Notes: generated by a model from the sequence alone, not told the origin. Shown: positions 1-11,400, counted from the stretch's first letter. The stretch is 18,673 bases of DNA from Conidiobolus incongruus B7586 (GCA_000697335.1 JNEM01010897.1:1-18673); one strand, 5' to 3'. Numbers and translations are program-made.

Positions 1-3000
1 ATATAGATTATATATAAGAAGCTTAATTATTTGTCTCTTATTATTAATTTTGATATTTATCTGAATAATGAATAATGAGTTAAAAAAATTTTTTATATAT
101 TATATTATGAAATATATAAACAAGAATATTAATATTAATTTAAATAGAAAATATTTAATAATTTAGGTAATTATTAATTAAATAAGTTATTATTATCAAA
201 TTTTTTATATATTAATAATTTAGAATATTTTTTAATTATGTAATTTATATAATAAGATATTTTATAGTTAATTTGAAATAAAATATAAATTATCAAATAT
301 ATCATTAATATTTTATTACAATATAGAAAATTGGTATAAAACTAATAATAGATTATTTTAACTAAAATGAGAAAATATTATAATTATTAAAAGAATATCT
401 AAACAATATTATTTAAAACTATATATTTTAATTAAAAACAAACATAATTTCTTCCAATGCTTTATAGTTAATTCATTTAAATTATTCCCAATATATTAAT
501 TAATATATTTGCGATAATTTTTCAATTACCGAGTTTGGTAACTATATAAACCATTGCTAGGTCCAATTAAACTTTAATTAATGGTGAATATTATCAAATT
601 CAAGTATTTGTTTTAAAGCAATTATTTTTAAAATAATTATAATTATATATTCAAATAATAAAATAAATGTTTATGAAATAGTAATATTTATTAAATTATT
701 TTTTTAATGATATTTTTTAATTTTAAAATAATACAATTTCAAATTTCAAAATTTTGTAATTTTGATTTGAATGATAAATAACACTATATATTTCAGTACT
801 TTATAAGTTCCTAATATATAACTTTAAATACAACTAAAACAATTTATATAAAAATTTCTTATTTTGTATTTGAATTAATAAATTATAAAACCAATATTGA
901 TGGATTTTAGAAATAATAACTCAAGTATATCAAAAAATGTGTAGATATATATACTCGAAATTAAACTTTGCTTAAATCTTCTATCATTAAAGCTTTATAC
1001 TTACAAAACATTTTCGTACCTTAATAATATTCGAAATACTTTGATTGATAGAAATAGTTGATAATGTATATAATATTGATATTAATTAAATTTAAAGCAT
1101 TAAAAATAGATCATTATAGTTATACAAATTAATGATAATATAAAATAATTATAATATATAAGAGTTTAATTTTATTAATATATAGATATATTATTTCAAA
1201 TCTTTAGTAAAAATTAAAGTTTCAATTAGGTTTCATTACTTTTGGCAATACTGATAAAATTATTAAAAATGATTAAATATATTTGATTTAATATAGAATA
1301 ATGCTAATCAAAATGAAAAATACCATAAGAGGGAAATTTGGAATTACAAATATGAATATAAGTCTTGGTTATAATTAGCAAAGAACTATTATTCTATGAA
1401 GTCATTGTAGAACAATAATTTGTTGATTTTGAACTTTTAATACTCAGATTTGATTCCAAAATTCAAGTCTAATAGTATTTAAATCAACGTATAATTCGCA
1501 TATAAATTTTTCAAATCATAAATAAAATGTAAAAATTGTGATTTTTTTAATAACTTCAATGATACAATATGTTTTATCAAAAACCATTCCAAGTATTTTG
1601 ATTGTAGACTTTGCTAAACAAGGCAATTGTATGTCAATTATGTCAATTAGAAAGTGGTCTAATTGGATTGTAAATAATTTTAGTTTGGTATTGTTTTAAA
1701 ATATAGCAACCATAATAAAGTCAGAGGATGTTTTTTAAATATTTTTATAAGATGCGTAGTTTTAATATATATTAATTGTAAGTAAATGCTTGGAATTAAG
1801 GTACAGGTTTGGTCCTCTATCTCTTGTTTTATTATTTCATCTTTAGTCTCTAATTAATTTTAACTACAACAGAATACCGTGTCTATCAAATCATCCTATT
1901 CTTCATTTCATCATTTGAATAATGTAAATTACTAAATGTGAGTATATCTATACCAATTCATTTTTATAATATATGACAATTAGATATGTTTCATTTGCTC
2001 CGAACTCCCGTACCAACTCCTTAAATCTTGATTTGAGTGCTTTAAAATCAGATTATGGCACACTTTCTGTATTTACTATATTTCTATTTGAAATTTTTTT
2101 TAAATATTCTTTGAAGAACAGTATATTAATCATCCGATATTAATTTCATAATTTTAAAATTTCAATCTATTAATTGTGAGATGATTAGAATGATAGTTAA
2201 TTGGTGATTGTGTAAACAAAGTTTAATAGAGAATTATGAATTAAACTCAATAATACAAACTATATTTAAATTCAAGTTATATAAGTTAATCAACAATTCC
2301 ACTCAGTATAGAATAAAAAAGACTGATCACACAAATAGAAAGCAGAAAAATTTGAGATGAAATTTAATTGATCATTATTCCAATTTTATTCGTGCAATTT
2401 CAATTTAGCAATCTTGCTTCAAAGAATATTGTATATATAATCGATCCATTCAGTGGTAAATAGGGGCTTTTTTCATATATAAATTGATAAATATAAATAT
2501 CATTGGCTTTCTTCAAAGCAAAATAAAAGACCAGCGACTATTATAAAAACCGAGTTGAATTATTGGATCACCTAATATGAATACTGATTGCAATACAGAC
2601 CTGTTTTGTTTAATAAAAATTTTAAGTTCTCTTAAAAGCTATATATAATATTTCAAAACCGAAAGCCTAGCACTCAATTATCATTCTTGTGATGATTAGA
2701 ACAATTTATTTTTTAAGAATCATGACTACTAACCCAAAACACTCGAATATATAATAGACAAGAAATCATTATAATAATTATATTTATAATATCAACTATG
2801 ATGATATTTTAAAAATAAAATGATAAGTAATTAATTAATAATTTATTTAATCAAATCAAACAATATTAAAGTATTTTGAGCTTTATTTTAAATGATCCAA
2901 ATTAGAAATATTTTTAAATATGATATTAATTATTGAAGAATAACTATAGAATATATTATATTATGATAATATTTTCAATTTCTATGTCATTTAGTAAATC

Positions 3001-3057
3001 ATAATATTTTTTAATGACAAATAATCAATAATTGATATAAAATAGGGAAAATTTTAG
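1..3057. other. A+T-rich intergenic DNA, no supported gene
   Basis: This stretch is dominated by A and T homopolymer runs and TA-rich words, with stops dense in all frames. I see no RNA gene and no long reading frame. Roughly 1240-2700 is of visibly higher complexity than the rest. It holds three short open stretches on the minus strand (2513-2638, 1948-2052, 1680-1853) whose translations look protein-like but match nothing I can name with confidence; they are treated under findings. A possible terminal repeat of a Tc1/mariner-type element lies near 1235-1257. Confidence 0.6.
1948..2052 (-). pseudogene. Coding-like island resembling part of a PB1 domain (tentative)
   Basis: An open stretch of 34 residues on the minus strand, bounded by stops on both sides, reads DFKALKSRFKELVREF followed by a short segment ending IYYKNELV. 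Its amino-acid mix is unlike translated A+T-rich spacer. The spacing of an amphipathic helix, then a beta strand with Y-K-x-E, resembles the second half of a PB1 interaction domain, where the strand usually reads like YKDEDGDLV. There is no start codon, no conserved acidic OPCA core and no clear splice sites joining it to neighbours. It may be a decayed exon or a chance reading frame; the PB1 comparison is from memory. Confidence 0.2.
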
Positions 3058-3339
3058 TTATTGTTTATTTTTCAATAATTCGTTGAGGGATTCAATTAAT
3101 TTAGGTTCATCAATACGATGCATTTGAATAGTTTGATGTTGATCGTTTTTCTTAATGGTTAAGACGGGAATATCAAAACAATACTTCTCGAAGTGATGTT
3201 TATTTTCAGGTTTATTAATATCAATTAAATTGAGATTGAAAGGTACTTTGGTTTGAACATTTTGGAGTGCCTTGTAAGCTGTTGTGCACAGAGAACACGT
3301 TTTGGATGTGAATAAATTAAGTGTAAGTTTGGATGACAT
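3058..3339 (-). CDS. Glutaredoxin-like thioredoxin-fold protein (DUF836 / YDR286C type)
   Basis: A single-exon gene for a 93-residue protein, probably a small cytosolic or mitochondrial thiol-disulfide oxidoreductase of the glutaredoxin-like DUF836 family (fungal relatives include yeast YDR286C, about 110 residues). Visible features: an N-terminal beta strand (LTLNLFTSK), the redox-type motif C-S-L-C at residues 16-19 at the start of the first helix, a second strand FNLNLIDIN, and the cis-proline motif FDIPVLTI near residues 55-62 that positions substrate thiols in this fold. No signal peptide or membrane segment is evident. The ATG is supported by an in-frame stop at 3343-3345, just upstream. 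It is transcribed divergently from the OCRL-type gene with about 200 bp between start codons. The real substrate of this family is not known; the enzymatic role is inferred from the motif. Confidence 0.85.
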   Translation of the reverse strand: MSSKLTLNLFTSKTCSLCTTAYKALQNVQTKVPFNLNLIDINKPENKHHFEKYCFDIPVLTIKKNDQHQTIQMHRIDEPKLIESLNELLKNKQ

Positions 3340-3541
3340 TGTTTAATTTAAGAGAATTATTAGGTGATTTATTTATTTTTAAATTATTCGCAAAATACAA
3401 ATATTATGGGATGATCTGGGGTGGAGTTATGAATTGATGATAAGAATGTATTGAATGTTGGTGACTGTATATCAATTCCCTTTAATAATTTAATCCATTC
3501 AACTAATTAATATTTGTTCTTTTTTTCAAAAATAATTCTAT
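3340..3541. promoter_or_regulatory. Divergent promoter region between the glutaredoxin-like and OCRL-type genes
   Basis: The ~200-bp gap separates two head-to-head start codons, so it must hold both promoters or a shared one. Most of it is A+T, but 3408-3426 is a G-rich block containing GGGGTGG at 3418-3424, which stands out strongly against the background. The same heptamer lies upstream of the HSP70 gene (14912-14918). A pyrimidine-rich stretch (3516-3530) lies shortly before the OCRL-side start. The function of the G-rich block is inference. Confidence 0.45.
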
Positions 3542-6500
3542 ATGATAAATTATATTGATCAAATTCAACAATTATTAAGACCAAGTGAAAAATGTGAAAT
3601 CATATCCTTTTTATATTCATTATATACAATATAATTCTATAAAAATAAACTCAACTTCCTTAATTCCTATTATAAATTTGTGAAGTTATAGAAAGAAAAG
3701 AAAATGTTGAAGAGAACGGATTGGTTCAATTAACGCCATGTGATAATTTAAAAGTTTTAGCATTAATAACTAGTGTGAATAATGGAGTTGAAGAGGGATG
3801 GTAACTGATAAATTTTATTCAACCAAGCTTTCTATTTTAATTTGTTTGGTTTATTTTAGTTTATTTGTATTTGTACCTCAAAATCCTATTGGAATGAGGT
3901 TGGAAGTGACTATTCCCCTTTATCACGATTTTAGAATATCCATAGGTAATTTCTTAGCTGAATCCATTTTATGTAAAGCTCACAGTCCCAGTACAAGGAA
4001 AACCAGTGAATTTGGAAGATCAAAATTCTATACTCGAGTCAAAATCTGGTATTTTTACTTTGAATATAATATCCCTGTTTTTATAAAATACTGATTTCAC
4101 ATAATAGAATTTATATTGAAAATTCAATCTAATAATAATCAATTGAATTTTATTGTTAAAAATTTAGAATTAATTCAAGATTTTATTAAAAAAATTAAAA
4201 CATTAGCTGCTGTAGCTCGTAACTTTCATTTCAAATTTCCTACATTTATTATATTATTAATTTTTTTCTATTAGAAAAAGAAGGTTTTAGACTTGAAGGT
4301 ACAAGCCATCAGTGGATACAGTTTTATTCAACTCATTTGAGTCTTCAAACTCCGGGCCTAGTTAATAGCCAATTACCTAATATCAAATCTCCTACTTCTT
4401 CTGGTACTTTTAATTTGCCATTTATGTGATACAGAACCTAATATCATTTTACAGATTTCACATCCGTTAAATCATTGAATCCATCAATTTTATCTCAACT
4501 TACTTCAAATCCACTAATTTCAACCGATCCAGCGGAAGACCTTACGGTCAACGATGGTCTATCGACAGTTGAGAGTAATATGATGGCAGTGAGCCCAAGC
4601 ACAAGACTTGCCAAAATTAGAGAAGAATGGGTACGCAAAGAGATGAAAGCGAGGGAAGATCAATTTACCACTTACGGCAATATTAAGTATATTATAAAAT
4701 CTCTAATCATATCATTTTATTTAACAATTTTTAGTGTATTTTGTGGGACTTGGAATGTTAATGGTAAGCTTCCCCAGCAACCTTTGAAGTCCTGGCTTAA
4801 GGGTGCTGCGGATTGTGATCTTTTGGTATTAGGGTAACTAGTCGCATTTTAATTTGCTCAGTGTTGTGAATTAATTTTAACCATATTCCTACAATTTAGT
4901 TTTCAGGAACTTGACCTAAGTGCAGAAGCTTATCTCTTGACTGATGGAATGAAAGAAGAGGAATGGACTCAGGCAATTTTAGAAGGATTAGGAGAGAGCA
5001 GTACACAATTTACCAAAGTAATTATATTTTTAAATCTCCTCAAAATCTAAAATTCATTTTTTACAATAGATCGTGTCAAGGCAACTTGTTGGAATTTTGC
5101 TAATTGTATTTTCTAGCCGAGCTTTATTCCCAAGTGTATCAGATATCACCACTGATAGTGCTGGATGTGGTATCATGGGCATGATGGGGAATAAAGGTGG
5201 TGTTTCAACTAGGATTAAAGTTTTTGATAGTTACCTCTGCTTTGTTAATAGCCATTTAGCTGCCGACAGTGGGCAGGTAGAACGTCGAAACCAAGATCAC
5301 CAAGAAATTAGTCGTAGAATGGGCTTTCCACCACCTGTAGGGCCTGCAATTGGATCTTCGTCATCATCTATGAACACTTTGCGAAACTCAATTCACCCAT
5401 CCTATAGACAAGGTTTAGATGCCAACACAACTCCAGGTAGTTTTAACAGTTTCTTAGGCAATCGTAATATTCAAAGACCATACACCATTTTCGACGTTGA
5501 TCACCTCTTCTGGCTTGGGGACCTCAACTACCGTATCACATTGCCCAACGATAAAGTCCGCCAACTGATTCAAGAGGAAAATTACGAAGAATTACTTAAT
5601 CACGATCAGTTAAAAGAATGTATAGAATCCAAAAAGAGTTTTGTGAACTTTAATGAGGGAAAAATTGAATTTCCTCCCACTTACAAATTCGATATTGGCA
5701 CGGATATTTACGATTCGAGCGAAAAGAAGAGAGTGCCCAGTTATTGCGATCGAATTTTGTGGCGTTGTATGGATGATGATCATCAAATTGAACTGCTTGA
5801 GTATCAATCGTCAATGGATTTGACTTCAAGTGATCACAAACCTGTTAGAGCTATCTTCAAAGTACCTACGAAGACTCTGAAAATGGATGATTATATGGAG
5901 GTGTACAGTAGTATGATCCGTGAGCTAGATAAATTTGAAAACGAGATCATGCCTGACGCCAGAATCAGTGAGACTCAACTCGACTTTGGAGAAGTAAGAT
6001 ATGCTTCACCTAAGGAAAGGTCTCTTGTGATAGAAAATATTGGTCAAGTCTACCTACAGTACCAGTTTATCCCTAAAATGAACGAAACTACTTTCTGTAA
6101 ACCATGGATTTGGATCAATCCTCCAAGTGGGGTTATTTTACCAGGTGAAAAAGCTAGAGTTAATTTTATCATGCTAGTAGATAACAGAACAGCACCTAAA
6201 CTCAATACAGGCGAGGACAAACTCGAAGATATTTTAATTTTGCATCTTGAACGAGGTAAAGATTACTTCGTGAGTGTCAATGCCACTTATCTTCCAACTA
6301 TCTTTGCTCTTCCTCTTGAGTATATGTGCAGACTCCCATGCCCAATCCGTAACCTAGGTGACCAGGAACTCCTACCAATTGAGAACCAGTTATCTGTGCC
6401 ACAAGTAGTCTGGAGAATGGTTGGATTCATTTACGACCATGGGACATCAGTAGAAAATCTATTTCTCACGCCAGGAGATCGAGAAATCATGGAGCACATT

Positions 6501-7159
6501 GCCGAGTGCTTAGACACGGGTGCTGATTTTGATATGAGCATTCTTGGTGCAGAGCTACTCACAGACTCTGAAGAGGAAGAAGGAGCTGGTCTCAAAAGTC
6601 CACCTGCTACAAACCCACTCCGATCTGACGGTGTTCACTCTATGAGTGAAACACTTATTAGATTCTTGGAAGCACTCCCTCAACCCTTAATTCCTTTCCA
6701 TTTGTACAAAACCTGCTTGGATGCGACTACTGGGGGTCGTGAAGCCACGCATCAGGTAAATAACTTTTTATAATATTATAACAATGTATTAACCACAAAA
6801 ATAGTCTTTGGAAAATCTCCCTCGAGTGAATCTCAATGTCTTTCTTTATCTTACATCATTCCTGAGAGAAATTTTACCACAATCGACACATGCGGACTTT
6901 GTCAAAGTGGAAAGAATAGGTAAATTTAATACAATCATCATATCTCAATCTACTAACTATATATTTAGCCGTAGTATTTTCCTCTGTAATCTTACGCACA
7001 CCTGACTCGGGAGCACTCCCCCGCGACAGTACCCACCTCGACCGCGCCAAATGGTTCATCCTCCATTTCCTTCTTGACGAGAACAGTCCGTGGCATGGAG
7101 AACCGGCTCCTCGCTTCAGACCTTCTGCATCCCTAGAATCCAATTTGACTCTTGGATAA
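3542..7159 (+). CDS. OCRL/INPP5B-type inositol polyphosphate 5-phosphatase, PH-5-phosphatase-ASH-RhoGAP
   Basis: Removes the 5-phosphate of PI(4,5)P2 and related phosphoinositides on endosomal, Golgi and plasma membranes. My exon model is 3542-3593, 3686-3800, 3860-3945, 3986-4048, 4108-4218, 4275-4403, 4455-4686, 4735-4833, 4900-5017, 5070-6755, 6805-6919 and 6969-7159. All phases agree and give about 998 residues (human OCRL is 901). Residues about 20-145 form a PH-like domain ending in a helix (ELIQDFIKKIKTLAAVA). The catalytic domain shows GTWNVNG (267-273), FQELDLS (297-303), NSHLAA (395-400), WLGDLNYR (483-490), VPSYCDRILW (557-566) and SDHKPV (589-594), so it should be active. An ASH domain (about 631-751, with the GEDKLEDILILHLERGKDYF block) and a RhoGAP-like domain (about 776-998) follow. 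The RhoGAP arginine finger is replaced by Leu 801, as expected of this non-catalytic family. The 3542 start has an in-frame stop at 3533-3535, but the first intron is uncertain. Confidence 0.9.
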
Positions 7160-7566
7160 ATTTTTGGAATATTTAGAAATTTTTTGATTTATCGTTTAAT
7201 TGATTTATTAAAAAATCATTTTGTTTATGACATAATTTAAGTTAGATTTAAATCAGTGTTATGATATCTTAAACAGCAAAGAAGGATTTTCTGAAATTAT
7301 TAATTTATTATATTATTATGTTAGCATATAAAATAAATTGAAAAAATTAAAGAGTATACGAACAATTGATTGATAATAAATATATAAAAAGAACTGAAGG
7401 GAGTTGAAAAAGAAAAGCAAAAGAAAATTAAGAAGTTTGTGATTCAAAAGTTGATAGAATATATTGATATTTTGAATTGAGTAGAATATTAAAAATTGGC
7501 CAATAACTATCAAGGATTTTAATAATTGAGTTTCAGTCAAAGATCCGAGATTAGTAGGATTGGCAT
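7160..7566. other. A+T-rich spacer between OCRL-type gene and tRNA
   Basis: No gene is visible. The plus strand is purine-rich between about 7340 and 7480, with A/G runs and few C. No canonical AATAAA poly(A) signal is evident right after the stop at 7159. The A-rich stretch TTAAAAAATC around 7207 may serve as a positioning element. Confidence 0.5.
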
Positions 7567-7639
7567 GCTTCTTTGGCGCAGTTGGCAGCGCGTGAGTCTC
7601 ATAATCTCGAGGTCGTCGGTTCGAGCCCGACAGGGAGCA
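7567..7639 (+). tRNA. tRNA-Met, elongator, anticodon CAU
   Basis: A 73-nt cloverleaf without intron. The acceptor stem GCTTCTT pairs with AGGGAGC (with G-T pairs), followed by discriminator A. The D stem is GCGC/GCGC with loop AGTTGGCA. The anticodon loop CTCATAA places CAU at 7600-7602, and the T arm is GTCGG-TTCGAGC-CCGAC. The internal promoter is intact: A box TGGCGCAGTTGG and B box GGTTCGAGCCC. The 31:39 position is T-T, as in yeast elongator tRNA-Met, so it is not damage. TTCGA in the T loop and the lack of three G-C pairs at the anticodon stem argue against initiator tRNA. The 3' CCA is not encoded, as usual in eukaryotes. Confidence 0.97.
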
Positions 7640-7643
7640 TTTT
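7640..7643 (+). terminator. RNA polymerase III terminator
   Basis: TTTT directly after the discriminator base of tRNA-Met. A longer T run of eight at about 7665-7672 can serve as a back-up. Confidence 0.8.
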
Positions 7644-8414
7644 GATTAGTTTTTATATTCTACTTTTTTTTCCTTATATATCTTTCTTCTCAATATTTTA
7701 TATATTTTTCTTAATCATATAATTTTAATTTACTTTTTTCTTTTAACAACACTTTAACTAAATGTATTATTCAATAACTTATCTTTTTAATATTGATTTT
7801 CATTATCAAAAATAGAGAAAAATATTTAAAATTTCTACCTGATTTTAATTATTAAAATATTGATAAATTAAACAATTGTATATATTTAGTGATTGAAATT
7901 CTGATAACAATAGGTTTGATTGAACAAATTAAATATTCAGAAAATTTGAATAAATTTTAAACACTAATAAAAATGATTCAAATATTATAAATATTGACTT
8001 AATCCATTTATAATTAATATTTGAATCATCAAAATTCAAATAGTAAATATATATTGAAATTTTCAACATGATTCTGATTTCCAATAATAATGATAATAAT
8101 CATTATTAGATAGATTAATTTAAATAATCTACAATTAAATTACATATTTATTATATTTATCAACACAAATTACAATATCATTTATTGAATTAGATTAATT
8201 TTTGGATTAAATTGAAATAAAATAGAATCCCATAAAATCTAAACTCATTCAATCCATTGTATTTAAAGATTCTATTCACTTAAAATTGGTATTTATTTCA
8301 TTTGACGTTTAGTTTTAATTAATTTCAATTTCATAATACATATTAAAAAATCAATATTAAAAACCCAAAAATATAAAAATTATAATCAATACTACAACTC
8401 AATAAAGTTAAAAT
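7644..8414. other. A+T-rich spacer and promoter region of the importin gene
   Basis: No gene is seen. A 10-bp perfect inverted repeat with a 4-nt loop lies at 8085-8108. The segment shortly before the importin start (8341-8414) is A-rich on the plus strand, as expected for a fungal 5' UTR. No clear TATA box can be separated from the background. Confidence 0.5.
8085..8108. repeat. Inverted repeat, 10-bp arms
   Basis: TAATAATGAT (8085-8094) and ATCATTATTA (8099-8108) are perfect reverse complements around AATA. It lies about 310 bp before the importin start codon. It could be a hairpin or a dimeric-factor site, but chance palindromes are common in such A+T-rich DNA. Confidence 0.5.
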
Positions 8415-11400
8415 ATGACACAAATAGACCATCCGTTAGTACAAACCCTAAACGAATTAGTAAGTCAGGACCCGAAACGTATTCGTGCTGGAGAGGACCG
8501 ATTGGCAGAATGGGTCACACAGCCTGGATATCACGCTACTTTACTAGTAATTTAATAATATTGTCTTAGAATTGCATATACGCTAACCAATATTCAGGAA
8601 ATTGGATACTCGCAACATTTACCCCAACCAATTCGACTTACAGCTTTGATTTTGTTTAAGAATAATATTGATAAATACTGGAGAAAAACAGCTACTAAGT
8701 AAGTTAAGAATATTTCAAATTATGATTGGACTAATGTTGGCGTTTAGTGGTATTAGTGCAGATGAAAAAGGTATAATAAAGAGTCAACTACTAAATTTTT
8801 TTGATGAGGGACAACACCAAGTAATTCTAATACTCTTGACCCTTAATTTTTATTGACAAATGTGGTTTTAGTTGCAGGCTCAAAATGCTGTAATAGTTGG
8901 AAAAATTGCTAGATTGGATTTTCCTAACGATTGGTAAATTTATTTTTATTTTTGATGGATAAGTGTGTTAATGCATTTTAGGCCTACGTTGATACCTGAT
9001 CTATTGTCGAGAATTCACGCTTGTCAAGGAGGCGATAACCTCGAATTGCTTCCTGTACTCGGACGTGTATTGGCCACAGTTCATCATGTCATTAAGGCGT
9101 TGAGTTCTAAGACTTTGGCGTTGAGTAGGAGACAGTTTGAAGAGGTAAATATTTTCCAATGTAAAATATTCCAACCTAGTAATATCTTGAATAGGCTTCA
9201 CCTGCAGTTCTCCAACTGTTAGCGCAAGTTTACACTTCAAAATTTACAGAACTCAAAACCCGTATTGAGTCACAACAACTCGCTGGGATGAGTGAGTTGA
9301 TTTTGGTCACGAATTACTGTCTCAAAATTTCAAGACGTTTATTAGTATACGGCTTCAAATTGCCTTTCAGCAATTCCATGTGCAATGTAAGTGAATGATT
9401 GAGGCAAACTATTGAAAACCGTTAATTTATGTAATCATTTAGGAACTATTCGGCATCTACCTCGATCATTTAAACATCGTTTACAATTTCAGTAAGCCTT
9501 ATCAACCCAATCTAATCCTTTTTCCAATACCAACTAACATTCCCTAGTCAAAAACTTACCCGAAGAGCACCAACATCGCGACCCTCTCATCAAACTCGTA
9601 TTACTCATTGGCAAAATTTACATTGAACTTCAAAACCACCATGCCATTCCTTTCGTCAACCATGTCAAATTCCATCCTTTGATGCTGACCTATTGGACAA
9701 TACTCAACGATCTTGTTCACAACGAGAATGATCAACTCGAAAAATTAATTATTCAAAGTTTGACAATCTACCAAAAGATCATTTTCAACTATTATTATAT
9801 GGTGGGCGAAAAGGAGACTCCAACGCCGGACTTGGTTCAAGCACGTACGAAAATTAACGACGAATTGTTGAATGATGAATTCTTGTTTAGAGTTGTTGAG
9901 CTTGTGATGACGAGATATATGACCCTACGTCCTCATTCAGATCTTGCAGCTTGGGAGGAAGATCCACAAACTTGGTTATTGGAGGAGATGGCGGATCCTT
10001 GGGAGTTTAAGAGTAGAGTAAGTATATCATGGTTAAATTGTTTGGTGATTAAAACTCATTCGGATTTTAGGCATGTGCTGAAAAGGTCATCATTAGTACC
10101 GTTGCAAGGGACAAGGCGCGAATCGGTCCCTTCTTGGTGCAGTTGGTCCAAAAATTTTCAGGTGCTGCCACCACCCTCGATGAACTGTTGGTGAAGGATG
10201 CAGTATACAATGCTTGTGGGTTAGCGTCCCACGAATTGTTCGATTACTTGGATTTCGATTCGTGGTTTAAGGATCGATTGGTAACTGAATCGATGCAAGA
10301 AACACCTGGGTAAGTATTTTTCAATTTGATCATTGTTGAACAATTTGCTAATTTTTATAGTCATTGGGTCCTCAAATTCCGTATCGCTTGGCTTATCGGC
10401 CGCTGGGTCGGCGTCAAACTCCCAAAGGAGACGCGTCCAATGGTGTACGAAACCCTCTTGAGACTTATGCAGCCTGCTAACGACGGTCCCAGCGCAATCG
10501 TCCAGATCACCGCAGTTTCCGCCCTTAGGGATTGTGTTGACGATTGGGACTTTGAAGTGGAGCGTTTCCTCCCCTACCTATCCCAATTCTTACCACTCCT
10601 ATCCCAAGCTTTAGTCCAAGTGGACGAAATTGAACTCAAGATGAAGGTCGTTAATTGTTTGTCGATTATAGTAGAGAGGATGGAGCAACATGTAAGAATT
10701 TTTACATTTAGTATATATATATACATCTGTTATATAATTGAATTTCATTAGATTGCACCCTTCGCAGGAGCCATTACCGAACTTCTACCACGATTGTGGC
10801 AATTAGAGGGCGAAGGCGAAAATTTACTTAAATCTTCAATAGTTACAATGGTTAGTAAATTAGTCAGTGTAAGTTCATTAATTAGATTTTTTGAGGAATC
10901 TTATCTAATTTGGAATAGTCTATCAAGAGTGACCCAGGCCAACTGTTGGACATTATTGTACCAATTGTTAGACATAGTACGGATTTGAATCATGTAAGTT
11001 TCATAATCTACAATTTCAGTTTTCTTGCTAATATCTTTTAGGAAGCGCATATCTATCTCCTTGAAGACGGTGTAGATTTGTGGCATGCTACGATGACTAA
11101 TTCTACTACATTAGCTCCTCAACTCCTAGAAATTTTACCTTGTGCTCTACCCCTACTTACGATTGCTTCGGAAGTGCTCGCCAAGGTTTTATTAGTAGTT
11201 GAATCGTATTTGCTTTTGGACGCTGAACAAACTCTAAAGGTGAGTGGATTCCCAACAGTTTATTATCAATTTTCTAATAATATATTATAGACTATCGGAT
11301 TGCCTCTACTCGATACTCTAGCCAACGCCCTCTCGGAAGTAAGACCCGAAGCTTGCGCCAAAATTTGTCGTATTGTAGAAACCGCTATGATTTTATCTCC

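Noticed and set aside
525-590. Possible third Tc1/mariner end (GAGTTTGGTAACTATATAA)
   Set aside because: Only a seven-base word agrees with the 14327 end; no CAGT terminus and no partner end.
4049-4274. A 226-nt intron possibly hosting a small RNA
   Set aside because: It contains a further exon (4108-4218) with good splice sites. That exon supplies the last strands and helix of the PH-like domain, so two normal introns remain.
6874-7143. Minus-strand open frame over the end of the OCRL-type gene
   Set aside because: It overlaps two well-supported exons (6805-6919, 6969-7159) whose protein matches the OCRL C-terminus.
9001-9240. Minus-strand open frame in the importin gene
   Set aside because: It covers exons whose sense translation aligns with importin-11, and it has no own similarity.
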